DNA from: Clostridiales bacterium
GTDB lineage: Bacteria > Bacillota > Clostridia > Monoglobales > Monoglobaceae
Reading direction: 5' to 3'
DNA: 64,000 nucleotides
NCBI GenBank assembly: GCA_019419865.1
Contig: JAHZIG010000012.1
Location: 1 to 64,000 of the forward strand
Made by a program: the position numbers and the translations under genes. Of the stretch, positions 25,762-36,155 are shown piece after piece. Position 1 is the stretch's first letter; each line of letters opens with the position of its first letter. The notes beneath the pieces are model-generated. The model saw only the letters and a list, made by a program, of their open reading frames with translations, was not told the origin of the DNA and searched no databases.

Positions 25762-28700
25762 ATGAGCATAAAACGACTTTTTGTTGAGAAGAAGAAGGGC
25801 TACGATATCGAAGCGAAAGCGCTCTGTCGCGATCTTATCGACAACCTCGGGCTTAAGGAGCTTAAGGAGGTAAGAGTGATAAACCGGTACGATATCGACG
25901 GCGTGACCGACGAGGAGCTGGAGAGAGTTCTGCCTTGCGTATACGCCGAGCCGCAGGTGGACGAGGTGTACAGAGAAGAGCTTGAAATAGAAGAGGGTAA
26001 ATATTTCGCGTCCGAATACCTGCCGGGTCAGTTCGACCAGAGAGCCGACAGCGCGGCGCAGTGTACCCAGATAATGACCGGCGGCGCGAAGCCTAAGGTG
26101 AGGACCGCCAAGGTGATCGTTTTGATCGGCGACATCACGGACGAACAGCTTAAGGCGGTTGAGGACTACTATATAAACCCTGTGGAGTCGAGAGCCGCTT
26201 CTATGGAAAAGCCCGATACTTTGGATGATAATCTTGAGGAGCCCTCCGACGTTAAGACGGTCGAAGGCTTTATAGGTTTGGACGAAGAAGGCCTGAGCGG
26301 CATGATCGCCGATATGGGTCTCGCTATGGATCTGGACGATATTAAATTCTGTCAGAATTATTTTAAGAATACCGAGAAGAGAGACCCGTCGGTCACCGAG
26401 ATAAGAATGATAGACACCTACTGGTCGGATCACTGCCGTCATACGACGTTCGCGACAAAGCTGAATAACGTGACGATAGAGAACGCGTTTATACAGGCGG
26501 TATACGGCGAGTATCTCGATTCGAGAGAATACGTCTACGAGGGACGGGACAAGAGCGTATGTCTTATGGACGTCGCTACGATCGCGACCAAGGAACTTAA
26601 GAAAAAGGGCGTTTTAAAGGCGCTCGACGAGTCGGAAGAGATCAACGCCTGCTCGATAAACGTGGACGTTAAGATGGACGACGGTTCGGTAGAGGAGTGG
26701 CTGGTGATGTTTAAGAACGAGACGCACAACCACCCCACCGAGATAGAGCCGTTCGGCGGCGCGGCGACCTGTCTGGGCGGCGCGATAAGAGACCCGCTTT
26801 CGGGGCGTTCTTACGTATACCAGGCTATGCGCGTGACCGGAGCTGGCGACCCAAGAAAGGGACTGAAAGACACTCTGCCGGGTAAACTGCCGCAGCGTAA
26901 GATCGTTATAGGCGCCGCGGAGGGTTACAGCTCGTACGGAAACCAGATAGGACTCGCGACCGGCGTGGTAAACGAGATATACGACGAGGGATATATAGCT
27001 AAGCGTATGGAGATAGGCGCGGTTATCGCGGCGGCTCCGAAGAAAAACGTTATCCGCGAAAGGCCTGAGCCGGGCGACGTGGTCATACTGCTCGGCGGCA
27101 TGACGGGACGCGACGGCTGCGGCGGCGCCACGGGTTCGTCCAAGGCGCACGATTCGTCCTCGCTCGAGACCTGCGGAGCCGAGGTCCAGAAGGGTAATCC
27201 GCCCGTTGAGCGCAAGCTTCAGAGACTGTTCAGGAAGAACGAGGTCACCACGCTGATAAGACGCTGCAACGACTTCGGCGCCGGCGGCGTTTCGGTCGCT
27301 ATAGGCGAGCTTGCCGACGGTCTAAATATTGATCTGGACAAAGTCCCCAAGAAGTACGAGGGACTTGACGGAACCGAGCTCGCGATCTCCGAGTCGCAGG
27401 AGAGGATGGCGGTCGTAGTACGCGCGAAAGACGCGGATAAATTTATAGCCGAGGCCGACAAGGAGAACCTCGACGCGGTCGTAGTGGCCGAGGTCACCGA
27501 AAGCCCAAGGCTGGTCATGAACTGGCGCGGCAAAACTATATGCGACATATCAAGAGAATTTTTGAATACTAACGGCGCTGAGAAGAACGCCGACGTTATC
27601 GTTACTGAGAACGATTTCAGCGGCAAGGCGCTCGAGTTTGAGGTAAGCGGCGATTCGATCAGGGAAAAGACCCTTAACATGATGGGCGATCTTAATATAG
27701 CGTCGCAGAAAGGGCTGGTCGAGCGTTTCGACAGCACTATAGGCGGAAATTCGGTGTTCATGCCTTACGGCGGCAAGTATCAGCTTACGCCGCAGCAGAA
27801 CATGGTGGCAAAACTGCCGGTAAACGGCGAGGAATACGCGAAGGAGACCGAGACGGCGACGGTAATGGCGTACGGATATAATCCCAGGATATCCAAGGCC
27901 AACCCGTTTGCGGGAGCTGCGTACGCGGTCGTCGAGTCGGCGACCAAGGCGGTCTGCGCCGGAGCCGATTACAGAGATATCTACCTCACGTTCCAGGAAT
28001 ACTTTGAGAGACTGGGCGAGGATCCAAAACGCTGGGGCAAACCGCTCGCGGCGCTGCTCGGCGGATACTACGCTCAAAAGAGACTGAACATAGCCTCGAT
28101 AGGAGGAAAGGACTCGATGTCCGGTTCGTTTAACGATATAGACGTGCCTCCGACGCTGACCTCGTTCGCGGTAGCTCCTTTGGACGCGAATTACGCGGTC
28201 TCGAGCGAGTTTAAGTCGGCGGGAAGTCAGGTCTTTCTGCTAAAGCCCAAGTACGACGAGAACAACCTGCCCGAATTCGAGAGCCTGAAACAGCTCTACG
28301 GTATGCTGAGCCTGATGATAAACGACCCCGATACGAAGGTCAGGAGCGCTTACGCGGTAGGCATGGGCGGAGTTATGGAGGCCGTGTGCAAGATGGCGCT
28401 CGGCAACAAGCTGGGCTTCGAGTTCAGAGAGGGCTGCGAAGGCTGCGCTATGAGCATGGACGAGGCCGACCTGTTTAAAGCGATATACGGAAGCGTTATC
28501 GTCGAACTCGACGAGAAGAGCGCGGCGGCGTTCAGCTCTGGCGGCGTAGACGCATATTATATTGGAAATACGGACGATACAGCCGAGATAAAGTATCGCG
28601 GCGAAGTAATAAAGATAGACGAGATACTGGACGCGTGGACAAAACCGCTGGAGAGCGTGTACCCGACGACCGCGAAGTACGACAACGTCGGTATGAAGAC

Positions 28701-29547
28701 CTTTGCGTACTCGCTGCGCTGCGAGAAGGCTCCGGCGATAAAGACCGCGAAGCCGAGAGTGTTTATACCCGCGTTCCCGGGCACGAACTGCGAATACGAT
28801 TCCGCGAGGGCGTTTGAGAGATTCGGCGCGGTAGCCGATATCCAGATATTTAAGAACCTGAAACAGGAGCATATAGAGGATTCTATCGACAGATTCACCG
28901 AGTCGGTTAGGAAAGCTCAGATAATAATGATCCCGGGCGGATTCAGCGGCGGCGACGAGCCGGACGGTTCGGGTAAATTCATAAAGGCCGCGTTCGAGAA
29001 CGAAAAACTCAAAGAGGCGGTCATGGAGCTTCTGAATAAGAGAGACGGTCTTATTCTTGGAATATGCAACGGCTTCCAGGCGCTCGTTAAGCTCGGACTC
29101 GTTCCGTACGGCGAGATAAGAGAAGTGGACGATACCTGCCCGACGCTTACGTTCAACACAATAGGTCGGCACGTATCTCAGATAGTTACCACAAGGATCG
29201 CGTCCGTCAAGTCGCCGTGGCTGTCCGGAGTTAAGCTGGGCGATCTGCATAACGTGGCGGTGTCTCACGGCGAGGGAAGATTTGTAGCCTCGGCCGAGGT
29301 CATAGCCGAAATGGAGAAGAACGGCCAGATAGCTACTCAGTACGTGGACGTAAACGGAGATCCCACCTATCAGAGGCCGTATAACCCCAACGGCTCATAC
29401 TACGCTATAGAGGGAATAACCAGTCCGGATGGAAGGGTTTTCGGTAAGATGGGACACTCCGAGCGCGTGGGCAAGAACGTGTATAAGAACATACCGGGCG
29501 ACTTTGATTCCAAGATATTCGAAAGCGGAGTAAAATACTTCAGCTAA
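25762..29547 (+). CDS. purL: Phosphoribosylformylglycinamidine synthase, single chain
   Basis: A 1261-residue FGAM synthase (purine step 4) that joins the synthetase and glutaminase parts. The synthetase part has 'TYWSDHCRHTTF', 'FKNETHNHPTEIEPFGGAATCLGG' (split motif), and a second domain with 'SIGGKDSMSG'. The C-terminal class I glutaminase shows 'PAFPGTNCEYDSA', 'GGFSGGDEPDGSGK' and 'GICNGFQALV' (nucleophile Cys). It corresponds to the clostridial clade of the large enzyme, so separate purS and purQ are not needed. The ATG has an AAAGGAG site. It heads a purine operon. Confidence 0.97.
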   Translation: MSIKRLFVEKKKGYDIEAKALCRDLIDNLGLKELKEVRVINRYDIDGVTDEELERVLPCVYAEPQVDEVYREELEIEEGKYFASEYLPGQFDQRADSAAQCTQIMTGGAKPKVRTAKVIVLIGDITDEQLKAVEDYYINPVESRAASMEKPDTLDDNLEEPSDVKTVEGFIGLDEEGLSGMIADMGLAMDLDDIKFCQNYFKNTEKRDPSVTEIRMIDTYWSDHCRHTTFATKLNNVTIENAFIQAVYGEYLDSREYVYEGRDKSVCLMDVATIATKELKKKGVLKALDESEEINACSINVDVKMDDGSVEEWLVMFKNETHNHPTEIEPFGGAATCLGGAIRDPLSGRSYVYQAMRVTGAGDPRKGLKDTLPGKLPQRKIVIGAAEGYSSYGNQIGLATGVVNEIYDEGYIAKRMEIGAVIAAAPKKNVIRERPEPGDVVILLGGMTGRDGCGGATGSSKAHDSSSLETCGAEVQKGNPPVERKLQRLFRKNEVTTLIRRCNDFGAGGVSVAIGELADGLNIDLDKVPKKYEGLDGTELAISESQERMAVVVRAKDADKFIAEADKENLDAVVVAEVTESPRLVMNWRGKTICDISREFLNTNGAEKNADVIVTENDFSGKALEFEVSGDSIREKTLNMMGDLNIASQKGLVERFDSTIGGNSVFMPYGGKYQLTPQQNMVAKLPVNGEEYAKETETATVMAYGYNPRISKANPFAGAAYAVVESATKAVCAGADYRDIYLTFQEYFERLGEDPKRWGKPLAALLGGYYAQKRLNIASIGGKDSMSGSFNDIDVPPTLTSFAVAPLDANYAVSSEFKSAGSQVFLLKPKYDENNLPEFESLKQLYGMLSLMINDPDTKVRSAYAVGMGGVMEAVCKMALGNKLGFEFREGCEGCAMSMDEADLFKAIYGSVIVELDEKSAAAFSSGGVDAYYIGNTDDTAEIKYRGEVIKIDEILDAWTKPLESVYPTTAKYDNVGMKTFAYSLRCEKAPAIKTAKPRVFIPAFPGTNCEYDSARAFERFGAVADIQIFKNLKQEHIEDSIDRFTESVRKAQIIMIPGGFSGGDEPDGSGKFIKAAFENEKLKEAVMELLNKRDGLILGICNGFQALVKLGLVPYGEIREVDDTCPTLTFNTIGRHVSQIVTTRIASVKSPWLSGVKLGDLHNVAVSHGEGRFVASAEVIAEMEKNGQIATQYVDVNGDPTYQRPYNPNGSYYAIEGITSPDGRVFGKMGHSERVGKNVYKNIPGDFDSKIFESGVKYFS

Positions 29548-29592
29548 AATATATGCGATATGCGCATCTATAAATGAAAGGCTGTGAAAACG

Positions 29593-30402
29593 ATGAAAGC
29601 ATACCGGGAGGCCGCAGAATATATAAAGAGCGTTTCAAATATCAGACCCGCGATAGGTATAATATTGGGCACCGGAATGGGCGCGGCGGCGGAGATAATC
29701 GAGCCGGAGACGGTAATTGAATATAAGGATATCCCGCGCTTTCCGGTCTCTACGGTGGAAGGACACGCCGGTAAGCTGATCTTAGGCCGGATAGCGGGAA
29801 TGGAAAGCGTGATAATGCAGGGGCGCGTCCATTTCTACGAGGGCAGGAGTATGAGCGAGCTCGCCGTTCCCGTTCAGACGTTCAAGGCGCTCGGCGTCGA
29901 GATCCTGATCGTCACAAACGCGAGCGGCGGCATTAATCCGGATTTCTATCCGGGGGGAATAGTCAATATAACCGACCATATCAAGTTCGATCTGGACAGC
30001 CCCCTGAGGGGTCCGAACGATCCCGAGCTGGGGGAGAGGTTCTTCGATATGTGTTCGGCGTATTCCGAAAGGCTGGGCGCGCTCGCGCATCAGGCCGCCG
30101 AGGCAAGCGGGATCGAGCTAAAGGACGGCGTATACGCGTATATGGGCGGCCCGCAGTTCGAGACGCCCGCCGAGATAAGGGCGCTGCGTATCTTAGGCGC
30201 GGATCTGGTAGGGATGTCCACAGTCCCCGAGGTCATATGCGCGGCTCACTGCGGCATGGAGACGCTGGGCTTGTCGTGCGTTACCAACATGGCCGCGGGT
30301 ATGGAAAACGGCGGACATAATAAAGAGATAATAGGCAAGGCCGAAAAGAGCGCGGCTCAGAATTTGAGCGGCGTTTTAAGAGGCGTTATAGAGAGACTTT
30401 AG
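29593..30402 (+). CDS. punA: Purine-nucleoside phosphorylase
   Basis: A 269-residue PNP of the trimeric NP-II type, splitting purine nucleosides with phosphate to base and (deoxy)ribose 1-phosphate. Motifs: 'GIILGTGMG', 'GHAGKLILG', 'QGRVHFYEG', 'TNASGGINPDF' and 'GLSCVTNMAAG'. A GTG 9 bases upstream lies almost on the GAAAGG site, so the ATG at 29593 is preferred. It follows purL by 45 bases, placing salvage in the biosynthetic operon. Confidence 0.95.
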   Translation: MKAYREAAEYIKSVSNIRPAIGIILGTGMGAAAEIIEPETVIEYKDIPRFPVSTVEGHAGKLILGRIAGMESVIMQGRVHFYEGRSMSELAVPVQTFKALGVEILIVTNASGGINPDFYPGGIVNITDHIKFDLDSPLRGPNDPELGERFFDMCSAYSERLGALAHQAAEASGIELKDGVYAYMGGPQFETPAEIRALRILGADLVGMSTVPEVICAAHCGMETLGLSCVTNMAAGMENGGHNKEIIGKAEKSAAQNLSGVLRGVIERL

Positions 30403-30460
30403 ATATTAAACTTTGACAATACGGCTAATGGCCGATACAAGCGAAAGGCTGGAAATTAAT

Positions 30461-31690
30461 TTGAGTATATTGATAAAAAACATAACCGCGGTCACGATGG
30501 ACGATGAAAGACCGGTGATAGAGACCGCGAGCGTGGCCGTGAAGTCCGGAAGGATATTTAAAATAACGGAATCGGTTCCGGACGATATAAACGAATACGA
30601 CGAGATAATCGACGGCGAGGGCATGGTAGCAGCGCCGGGACTTATAAATACGCATACGCACGCGGCTATGACGCTGATGCGGAGCTATGCGGACGATATG
30701 AATCTTCAGAACTGGCTGAACGATAAGATATTTCCGTACGAGGATAAGATGACGCCCGCCGACGTATACAGGGGCAGTCAGATAGGCTTAAGAGAGATGC
30801 TCGAGAGCGGAACGACCTGTTTCAACGATATGTACTTCTTCCAGGAGGACACCGCGATGGCGGCGAAGGAGATAGGCATAAGAGCCGTGCTCAACGACTG
30901 CGTGACGGACGGCAACTTTGAAGATAAGGTCAAAAAGACGGAGAAACTGATCTCCGACTTCTGCGACGAGAGCAGAATGATCTCGGTCAACATAGCGCCC
31001 CATTCGGTATACACATGCAGTCCCGAGACGCTTAAGAAGTGCGCGGAATACGCGAAAAGCGCGGGACTCGATATACACACACACCTGTCCGAGACCGAGG
31101 TGGAGAATATAGACTGCGTGAGAGATTACGGAGTAAGCCCGACGAAACATATGGAAAACTGCGGGCTTTTCGGCGTGAGAAGCGTCGCGGCTCACTGCGT
31201 CTGGCTTTCGGACGAGGATATGGATATCCTGCTTAAGCATAACGTTTCGGTCTCGCATAATCCGACGAGCAACTTAAAGCTCGCCTCAGGCGTCGCCGAG
31301 GTGCAGAAGATGATCGATAAAGGTATCAACGTATGTCTGGGCACGGACGGCGCGTCCAGCAATAACAATCTCGATATGTTCGAGGAGATGAAACTCGCCG
31401 CGCTGCTCCAAAAGGGGATCTTAAGACAGCCGACGGCGGTCCCTGCGTATCAGGCGCTTAAGATGGCGACGGTCAACGGCGCCAAGGCGCTCGGTTTCGA
31501 CGATCTGGGAGCGCTGAAGGAAGGCTATTTGGCCGATATGATAATACTCGATTTCAACCGGCCGCATCTTACGCCGAACAACGACGTTATAGCAAATCTC
31601 GTCTATTCCGCAAACGGCGGCGACGTCGCTATGACGATAGTGGGCGGCAAGATAGTTTACAGGAAAAAGGGAAGCAAGTTCGACGAGTAA
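30461..31690 (+). CDS. mtaD: Adenosine/5-methylthioadenosine/SAH-type deaminase
   Basis: An amidohydrolase of the MtaD/DadD group that deaminates S-adenosylhomocysteine, methylthioadenosine or 5'-deoxyadenosine. Metal-binding motifs are present: 'GLINTHTHAAMTL' (HxH), 'DIHTHLSETEVE', 'AAHCVWL' and 'LGTDGASSNNNLDM'. The start is ambiguous: a TTG at 30461 gives the family-like 'MSILIKNITAVTM' start, an ATG lies at 30428 and another TTG at 30413; GGAAATTAA lies before the TTG at 30461. Together with PNP it would return SAM-derived nucleosides to the purine pool, including 5'-deoxyadenosine released by radical SAM enzymes such as PflA. The exact substrate is not decided. Confidence 0.9.
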   Translation: MSILIKNITAVTMDDERPVIETASVAVKSGRIFKITESVPDDINEYDEIIDGEGMVAAPGLINTHTHAAMTLMRSYADDMNLQNWLNDKIFPYEDKMTPADVYRGSQIGLREMLESGTTCFNDMYFFQEDTAMAAKEIGIRAVLNDCVTDGNFEDKVKKTEKLISDFCDESRMISVNIAPHSVYTCSPETLKKCAEYAKSAGLDIHTHLSETEVENIDCVRDYGVSPTKHMENCGLFGVRSVAAHCVWLSDEDMDILLKHNVSVSHNPTSNLKLASGVAEVQKMIDKGINVCLGTDGASSNNNLDMFEEMKLAALLQKGILRQPTAVPAYQALKMATVNGAKALGFDDLGALKEGYLADMIILDFNRPHLTPNNDVIANLVYSANGGDVAMTIVGGKIVYRKKGSKFDE

Positions 31691-31726
31691 CGGATAAAAT
31701 TGTATTATAAATAGGAGGAACTTAGA

Positions 31727-32227
31727 ATGGCACAGGTTGCAATAGTAATGGGAAGTAATTCGGATCTGCCGGTAGTTAAAGGCGCGATCAATCAGCTCAA
31801 TAAATTCGGCGTCGATTATGAGGCGCACGTTATATCGGCGCACAGAACCCCGTACCGCGCGGAGGAGTTCGCGAAGAACGCGAAGGCGAGCGGGGTCAAG
31901 GTCATAATAGCCGCGGCGGGAAAAGCCGCGCATTTGGGCGGAGTCATAGCGGCGTATACGACCTTGCCGGTAATAGCGCTCCCGATAAAGTCGTCGCTTA
32001 TGGACGGGCTGGATTCGCTGCTCTCTATGGTGCAGATGCCGAGCGGTATCCCGGTCGCGACGGTCGCGGTTGACGGCGCCGACAACGCAGGAATTTTGGC
32101 GGTCCAGATGCTCGCGCTCTCGGACGAGAAACTGGCCGAGAAGCTGGAAGCGTTTAAAACAGAGATGGCCGAGGCGGTGGCCGAGAAGGATAAGAAACTT
32201 CAGCAGGAGCTGAACGCTCTGATATAA
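31727..32227 (+). CDS. purE: N5-carboxyaminoimidazole ribonucleotide mutase PurE
   Basis: A 166-residue PurE: 'MGSNSDLPVV' phosphate-binding loop, 'VISAHRTPYR' and 'AAGKAAHLGGVIAAYT'. These are the class I features, in which the protein needs PurK to supply N5-CAIR; purK is not in the window. Position 'AHLGG' differs from the more common 'AHLPG'. The start has AGGAGGA. A charged C-terminal helix (KTEMAEAVAEKDKKLQQEL) extends the core. Confidence 0.95.
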   Translation: MAQVAIVMGSNSDLPVVKGAINQLNKFGVDYEAHVISAHRTPYRAEEFAKNAKASGVKVIIAAAGKAAHLGGVIAAYTTLPVIALPIKSSLMDGLDSLLSMVQMPSGIPVATVAVDGADNAGILAVQMLALSDEKLAEKLEAFKTEMAEAVAEKDKKLQQELNALI

Positions 32228-32335
32228 GCGGGCGAGTATACATATGCGGCTGGGCTCCGACTTGCAGATCGGACGAGCTGAACGATCGATACGCGATCAA
32301 TATAAAAATGAAATAAACCTACAGGAGGAATAATG

Positions 32336-33373
32336 ATGAGTAAGGCTTATAAGAATGCGGGCGTCGACGTTGAGGCGGGATATAAAGCCGTCGAGCTTAT
32401 GAAGGAACATGTTAAGAGGACCAATATCCCCGGAGTACTCTCGGGTCTGGGCGGATTCGGCGGATTGTTTGAGATCGGCGGCGGATACGAGGAGCCGGTT
32501 TTGGTTTCCGGGACCGACGGGGTCGGCACAAAGCTTAAACTGGCGTTTATCATGGATAAACACGACACGGTCGGTCAGGACTGCGTGGCTATGTGCGTTA
32601 ACGACATCGTGTGCGGCGGAGCTAAGCCGTTGTTCTTCTTGGATTATATCGCGGTCGGCAAAAACGTCCCCGAACGCGTGGCCGATATAGTAAAAGGCGT
32701 GGCGGACGGCTGCGTTGCCGCGGGCTGCGCTCTGATCGGCGGAGAGACCGCGGAGATGCCCGGCTTCTACGATCCCGAAGAGTACGACCTCGCGGGATTT
32801 TCGGTCGGGATAGTGGATAAAAGCAAAATAATAGACGGCTCCAAGCTCGAAGTGGGCGATAAGATAATAGGCATAGCTTCGTCGGGAGTCCACAGCAACG
32901 GCTATTCTTTGGTGAGAAAAATATTTAAGATAGACGATAGCGAAGAGTGCGCAAGCCGGCTCAAAGAATACGATGATGAGCTGGGCCGTTCGGTCGGAGA
33001 GGCGCTGCTCGAACCGACCAAGATATACGTGAAGCCGATGCTAAACGCTATTTCAAAGGTCGACGTTAAGGCGGTGTCGCATATCACCGGCGGTGGATTT
33101 TACGAGAATATCCCGAGAATGCTAAAGGACGGGACAAGAGCGAAGATAGATAAGTCGAGCTTTAAGGTTCTGCCGATATTTAATAAGATACAGAAGCTCG
33201 GAGATATTTCGGAGCATGATATGTTCAACACGTATAACATGGGCGTCGGAATGATGTTCGCGGTTCCCGCAGACCAGGCGGAGCGGGCGGTCTCGGCGAT
33301 CGAGGAATGCGGCGAAACGGCGTACGTCGTAGGCGAGATAGTAGGCGGCGAAAAAGGAGTGGACATATGTTAA
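32336..33373 (+). CDS. purM: Phosphoribosylformylglycinamidine cyclo-ligase PurM
   Basis: A 345-residue AIR synthetase (purine step 5): '[20 protein letters not shown]', '[13 protein letters not shown]', '[23 protein letters not shown]', '[10 protein letters not shown]' and '[15 protein letters not shown]'. Two adjacent ATGs follow AGGAGG; the second (32336) has the better 7-base spacing. Its 3' end overlaps purN by 7 bases. Confidence 0.97.
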   Translation: MSKAYKNAGVDVEAGYKAVELMKEHVKRTNIPGVLSGLGGFGGLFEIGGGYEEPVLVSGTDGVGTKLKLAFIMDKHDTVGQDCVAMCVNDIVCGGAKPLFFLDYIAVGKNVPERVADIVKGVADGCVAAGCALIGGETAEMPGFYDPEEYDLAGFSVGIVDKSKIIDGSKLEVGDKIIGIASSGVHSNGYSLVRKIFKIDDSEECASRLKEYDDELGRSVGEALLEPTKIYVKPMLNAISKVDVKAVSHITGGGFYENIPRMLKDGTRAKIDKSSFKVLPIFNKIQKLGDISEHDMFNTYNMGVGMMFAVPADQAERAVSAIEECGETAYVVGEIVGGEKGVDIC

Positions 33374-33975
33374 ACAAACTTAAGATAGGCGTTTTGGTAT
33401 CGGGCGGAGGAACGAACCTCCAGGCGATAATAGATTCTATAGAAAACGGGACTATACGCAACGCGGAGATAGTAACGGTAGCGGCGTCCAACCCGGACGC
33501 GTACGCGCTCAAACGCGCCGAGAAGCACGGGATACCTTCGGTCGCGATCTCAAGAAAGGATTTCGATTCGCTCGAGGACTTCGACCTGGCGATATGCGAG
33601 CATATGAAAAGCCGCGGAGTCGAACTGATAGTGATGGCGGGCTTTTTGAGCATCATAGGCGAAAATCTATTGAACGAGTACGAGGGCAGGATAATCAATA
33701 TACACCCGTCGCTGATACCGTCGTTCTGCGGAAAGGGCTATTACGGGCTCAGGGTGCACGAGGCGGCGCTCGAGCGCGGAGTCAAGATAACCGGCGCGAC
33801 GGTGCATTTCGTCAACGAGATACCCGACGGCGGTCCGATAATAATCCAGAAGGCGGTCGAGGTTAAGGACGGCGATACGCCCGAGACTTTGCAAAAGAGA
33901 GTCATGGAAGAGGCCGAGTGGATAATACTTCCCAAGGCTATAGACATGATAGCAAACGGCGAGATAAAAATTTAG
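33367..33975 (+). CDS. purN: Phosphoribosylglycinamide formyltransferase PurN
   Basis: A 202-residue folate-dependent GAR transformylase (purine step 3): '[15 protein letters not shown]', '[17 protein letters not shown]' and '[17 protein letters not shown]' carry the catalytic Asn, His and Asp. The ATG at 33367 overlaps the end of purM and has AAGGAG 8 bases upstream; the longer open frame upstream reads Arg-rich shadow sequence of purM. Coupled translation with purM is likely. Confidence 0.97.
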   Translation: MLNKLKIGVLVSGGGTNLQAIIDSIENGTIRNAEIVTVAASNPDAYALKRAEKHGIPSVAISRKDFDSLEDFDLAICEHMKSRGVELIVMAGFLSIIGENLLNEYEGRIINIHPSLIPSFCGKGYYGLRVHEAALERGVKITGATVHFVNEIPDGGPIIIQKAVEVKDGDTPETLQKRVMEEAEWIILPKAIDMIANGEIKI

Positions 33976-34020
33976 GATAATTATTTAAAGTATATAAACT
34001 AAAAAGAAAGGGGCTTCACT

Positions 34021-34734
34021 ATGCAGACTATCAATATTGCCGAAGAATTAAAAGGCAATTCGTATCCGGGACGAGGGATCGTGATCGGAAAGACTTCGGA
34101 CGGGAAAAAGGCGGTTACCGCATATTTTATAATGGGTAGAAGTTCAAACAGCAGAAACAGAGTATTCGTTAAAGACGGCTGCGGGATCAAGACGCAGGCC
34201 TACGACGAGTCCAAACTGGAGGATCCGTCTTTGATAATCTATTCGCCGGTCAGGGTCTTAGGAAATAAGACCATAGTGACGAACGGCGATCAGACCGATA
34301 CGATATACGATCTGATGAATAAGCAGACGACTTTCGAGCAGGCTCTCAGGACCCGCGAGTTTGAACCGGACGCGCCGAATTACACGCCCAGGATCTCGGG
34401 GATACTTAAGATAGGCGACGGCGAGTTCAATTACGCGATGTCCATCTTAAAGAGCGCGGACGGCGATCCGAGCTCGTGCCAGAGATTTACGTTTACATAT
34501 CCGAATCCTGTCGCCGGAGTCGGGCATTTTATCCACACCTATATGGGCGACGGCGATCCGCTGCCGAGCTTCGAGGGCGAGCCTAAGAAGATAGAGATAA
34601 TGGACGATATAGACGGCTTTACCGATACGCTTTGGGAAAGCCTGAACGAGGATAATAAGGTGTCCCTGTTTGTCAGATATATCGATATCGCGTCCGGCGA
34701 GACCGAAGACAGGATAGTAAATAAAAATAAATAG
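34021..34734 (+). CDS. purO: IMP cyclohydrolase, PurO type
   Basis: A 237-residue protein of the PurO family, which closes FAICAR to IMP in archaea and some Clostridia. Visible features are 'NSYPGRGIVIGKTSDGKKAVTAYFIMGRSSNSRNRVF', in parts, and 'RISGILKIGDG', with the aminohydrolase-like (Ntn) fold expected from the family. The next gene is an AICAR transformylase lacking the cyclohydrolase half found in bifunctional PurH, so the two together replace PurH. The start follows AAAGGGG. Confidence 0.9.
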   Translation: MQTINIAEELKGNSYPGRGIVIGKTSDGKKAVTAYFIMGRSSNSRNRVFVKDGCGIKTQAYDESKLEDPSLIIYSPVRVLGNKTIVTNGDQTDTIYDLMNKQTTFEQALRTREFEPDAPNYTPRISGILKIGDGEFNYAMSILKSADGDPSSCQRFTFTYPNPVAGVGHFIHTYMGDGDPLPSFEGEPKKIEIMDDIDGFTDTLWESLNEDNKVSLFVRYIDIASGETEDRIVNKNK

Positions 34735-34925
34735 ATCGACCTGTGGAAAATTACGTCTTATGTATGCCCATACAATAGGCGTATATGATATAAGAAGAAT
34801 CGTAAAGTTAAGGCTTAGCGTTTGAAACAAAACGAGCTTTTCAGGCGCGGGCGGATCGAAGCCGCGCGTCGTATTACGGTTTTAGTTACATTAAATCAAT
34901 ATGGGCGGAAAGGTTATGAAATAAT

Positions 34926-36101
34926 ATGAAAGAAATGCAACTGAAGTACGGATGTAATCCGAATCAAAAGCCGTCGCGTATATTTATGGAAGAGGGCGAA
35001 CTGCCGATAACCGTTCTGTGCGGAAAGCCGGGGTATATAAACCTGCTCGACGCTTTAAACGGCTGGCAGCTTGTGCGCGAGCTGAAAGAGGCGACCGGTC
35101 TCCCGGCGGCGACCTCGTTTAAGCATGTCAGTCCGGCCGGAGCGGCGGTAGGGCTCGAACTTAGCGACACGCTGAAGAAGATATATTTTGTGGACGACAG
35201 TATAGAGCTTTCGCCGCTTGCAAACGCGTACGCAAGAGCCAGAGGCGCGGACAGAATGTCGTCGTTTGGAGATTTCATCGCTCTGTCGGACGAGTGCGAC
35301 AAGCCGACCGCGCAGCTGATAGCTAAAGAGGTGTCGGACGGAATAATCGCTCCCAGCTATAGCGACGAGGCGCTCGAGATATTAAAGCGCAAGAAGAAGG
35401 GCGCGTACAACATAATCCAGATCGACCCCGATTACGTTCCGGCGCCCGTAGAGCGCAAGCAGGTGTTCGGAGTTACGTTCGAGCAGGGCAGAAACGAGCT
35501 TAAGATAGATAAAGAACTGCTTTCAAACGTCGTGACGCAGAACAAGGAGATGACCGAAGCGGAGATCCGCGACCTTATTATATCGCTCATAACGCTTAAA
35601 TATACCCAGTCCAACAGCGTATGCTACGTTAAGGACGGACAGGCGATAGGTATCGGCGCGGGGCAGCAGTCGCGTATCCATTGTACAAGGCTCGCCGGAA
35701 ACAAGGCGGACGTTTGGTGGTTGAGACAGGCGCCTCAGGTCCTCGCTCTTGAGTTTGTGGACGGTATAAAACGCGCTGACAGAGACAACGCGATAGACGT
35801 TTATATCTCGGACGAATATATGGACGTTTTGGCCGACGGAGTTTGGGAGACGAAGTTTAAGACGAAGCCGCCCGTATTCACAAAGGAAGAGAAAGAGGCT
35901 TGGATAGCCAAGAACACCGACGTCGCGCTGGGTTCGGACGCGTTCTTCCCGTTCGGCGACAACATAGAGAGAGCGTATAAGTCGGGAGTTAAGGTCATCG
36001 CCCAGCCCGGCGGCTCGATAAGAGACGACCAGGTAATAGAGACCTGCGACAAATACGGACTCGCAATGGCGTTTACAGGAATAAGACTTTTCCACCATTA
36101 A
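34926..36101 (+). CDS. Stand-alone AICAR transformylase
   Basis: A 391-residue phosphoribosylaminoimidazolecarboxamide formyltransferase that lacks the IMP cyclohydrolase domain of PurH. It begins directly with 'LKYGCNPNQKP', then 'KPGYINLLDALNGWQLV', 'ATSFKHVSPAGAAVG', 'RIHCTRLAGNKAD' and 'FFPFGDNIERAYKSGVKVIAQPGGSIRDD', in parts. The catalytic Lys-His pair (FKH) is present. It is separated from purO by 191 bases and ends before a strong terminator, closing the purine operon. Some literature names such proteins PurV. Confidence 0.95.
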   Translation: MKEMQLKYGCNPNQKPSRIFMEEGELPITVLCGKPGYINLLDALNGWQLVRELKEATGLPAATSFKHVSPAGAAVGLELSDTLKKIYFVDDSIELSPLANAYARARGADRMSSFGDFIALSDECDKPTAQLIAKEVSDGIIAPSYSDEALEILKRKKKGAYNIIQIDPDYVPAPVERKQVFGVTFEQGRNELKIDKELLSNVVTQNKEMTEAEIRDLIISLITLKYTQSNSVCYVKDGQAIGIGAGQQSRIHCTRLAGNKADVWWLRQAPQVLALEFVDGIKRADRDNAIDVYISDEYMDVLADGVWETKFKTKPPVFTKEEKEAWIAKNTDVALGSDAFFPFGDNIERAYKSGVKVIAQPGGSIRDDQVIETCDKYGLAMAFTGIRLFHH

Positions 36102-36126
36102 TATTTATAAATTCAACAGGTTTTAT

Positions 36127-36155
36127 AGGACAGGTTTTAGCGCCTGTCCTTTTTG
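36127..36155 (+). terminator. Terminator of the purine operon
   Basis: Perfect 8-bp stem AGGACAGG / CCTGTCCT with an 8-base loop and five T residues. Confidence 0.88.
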
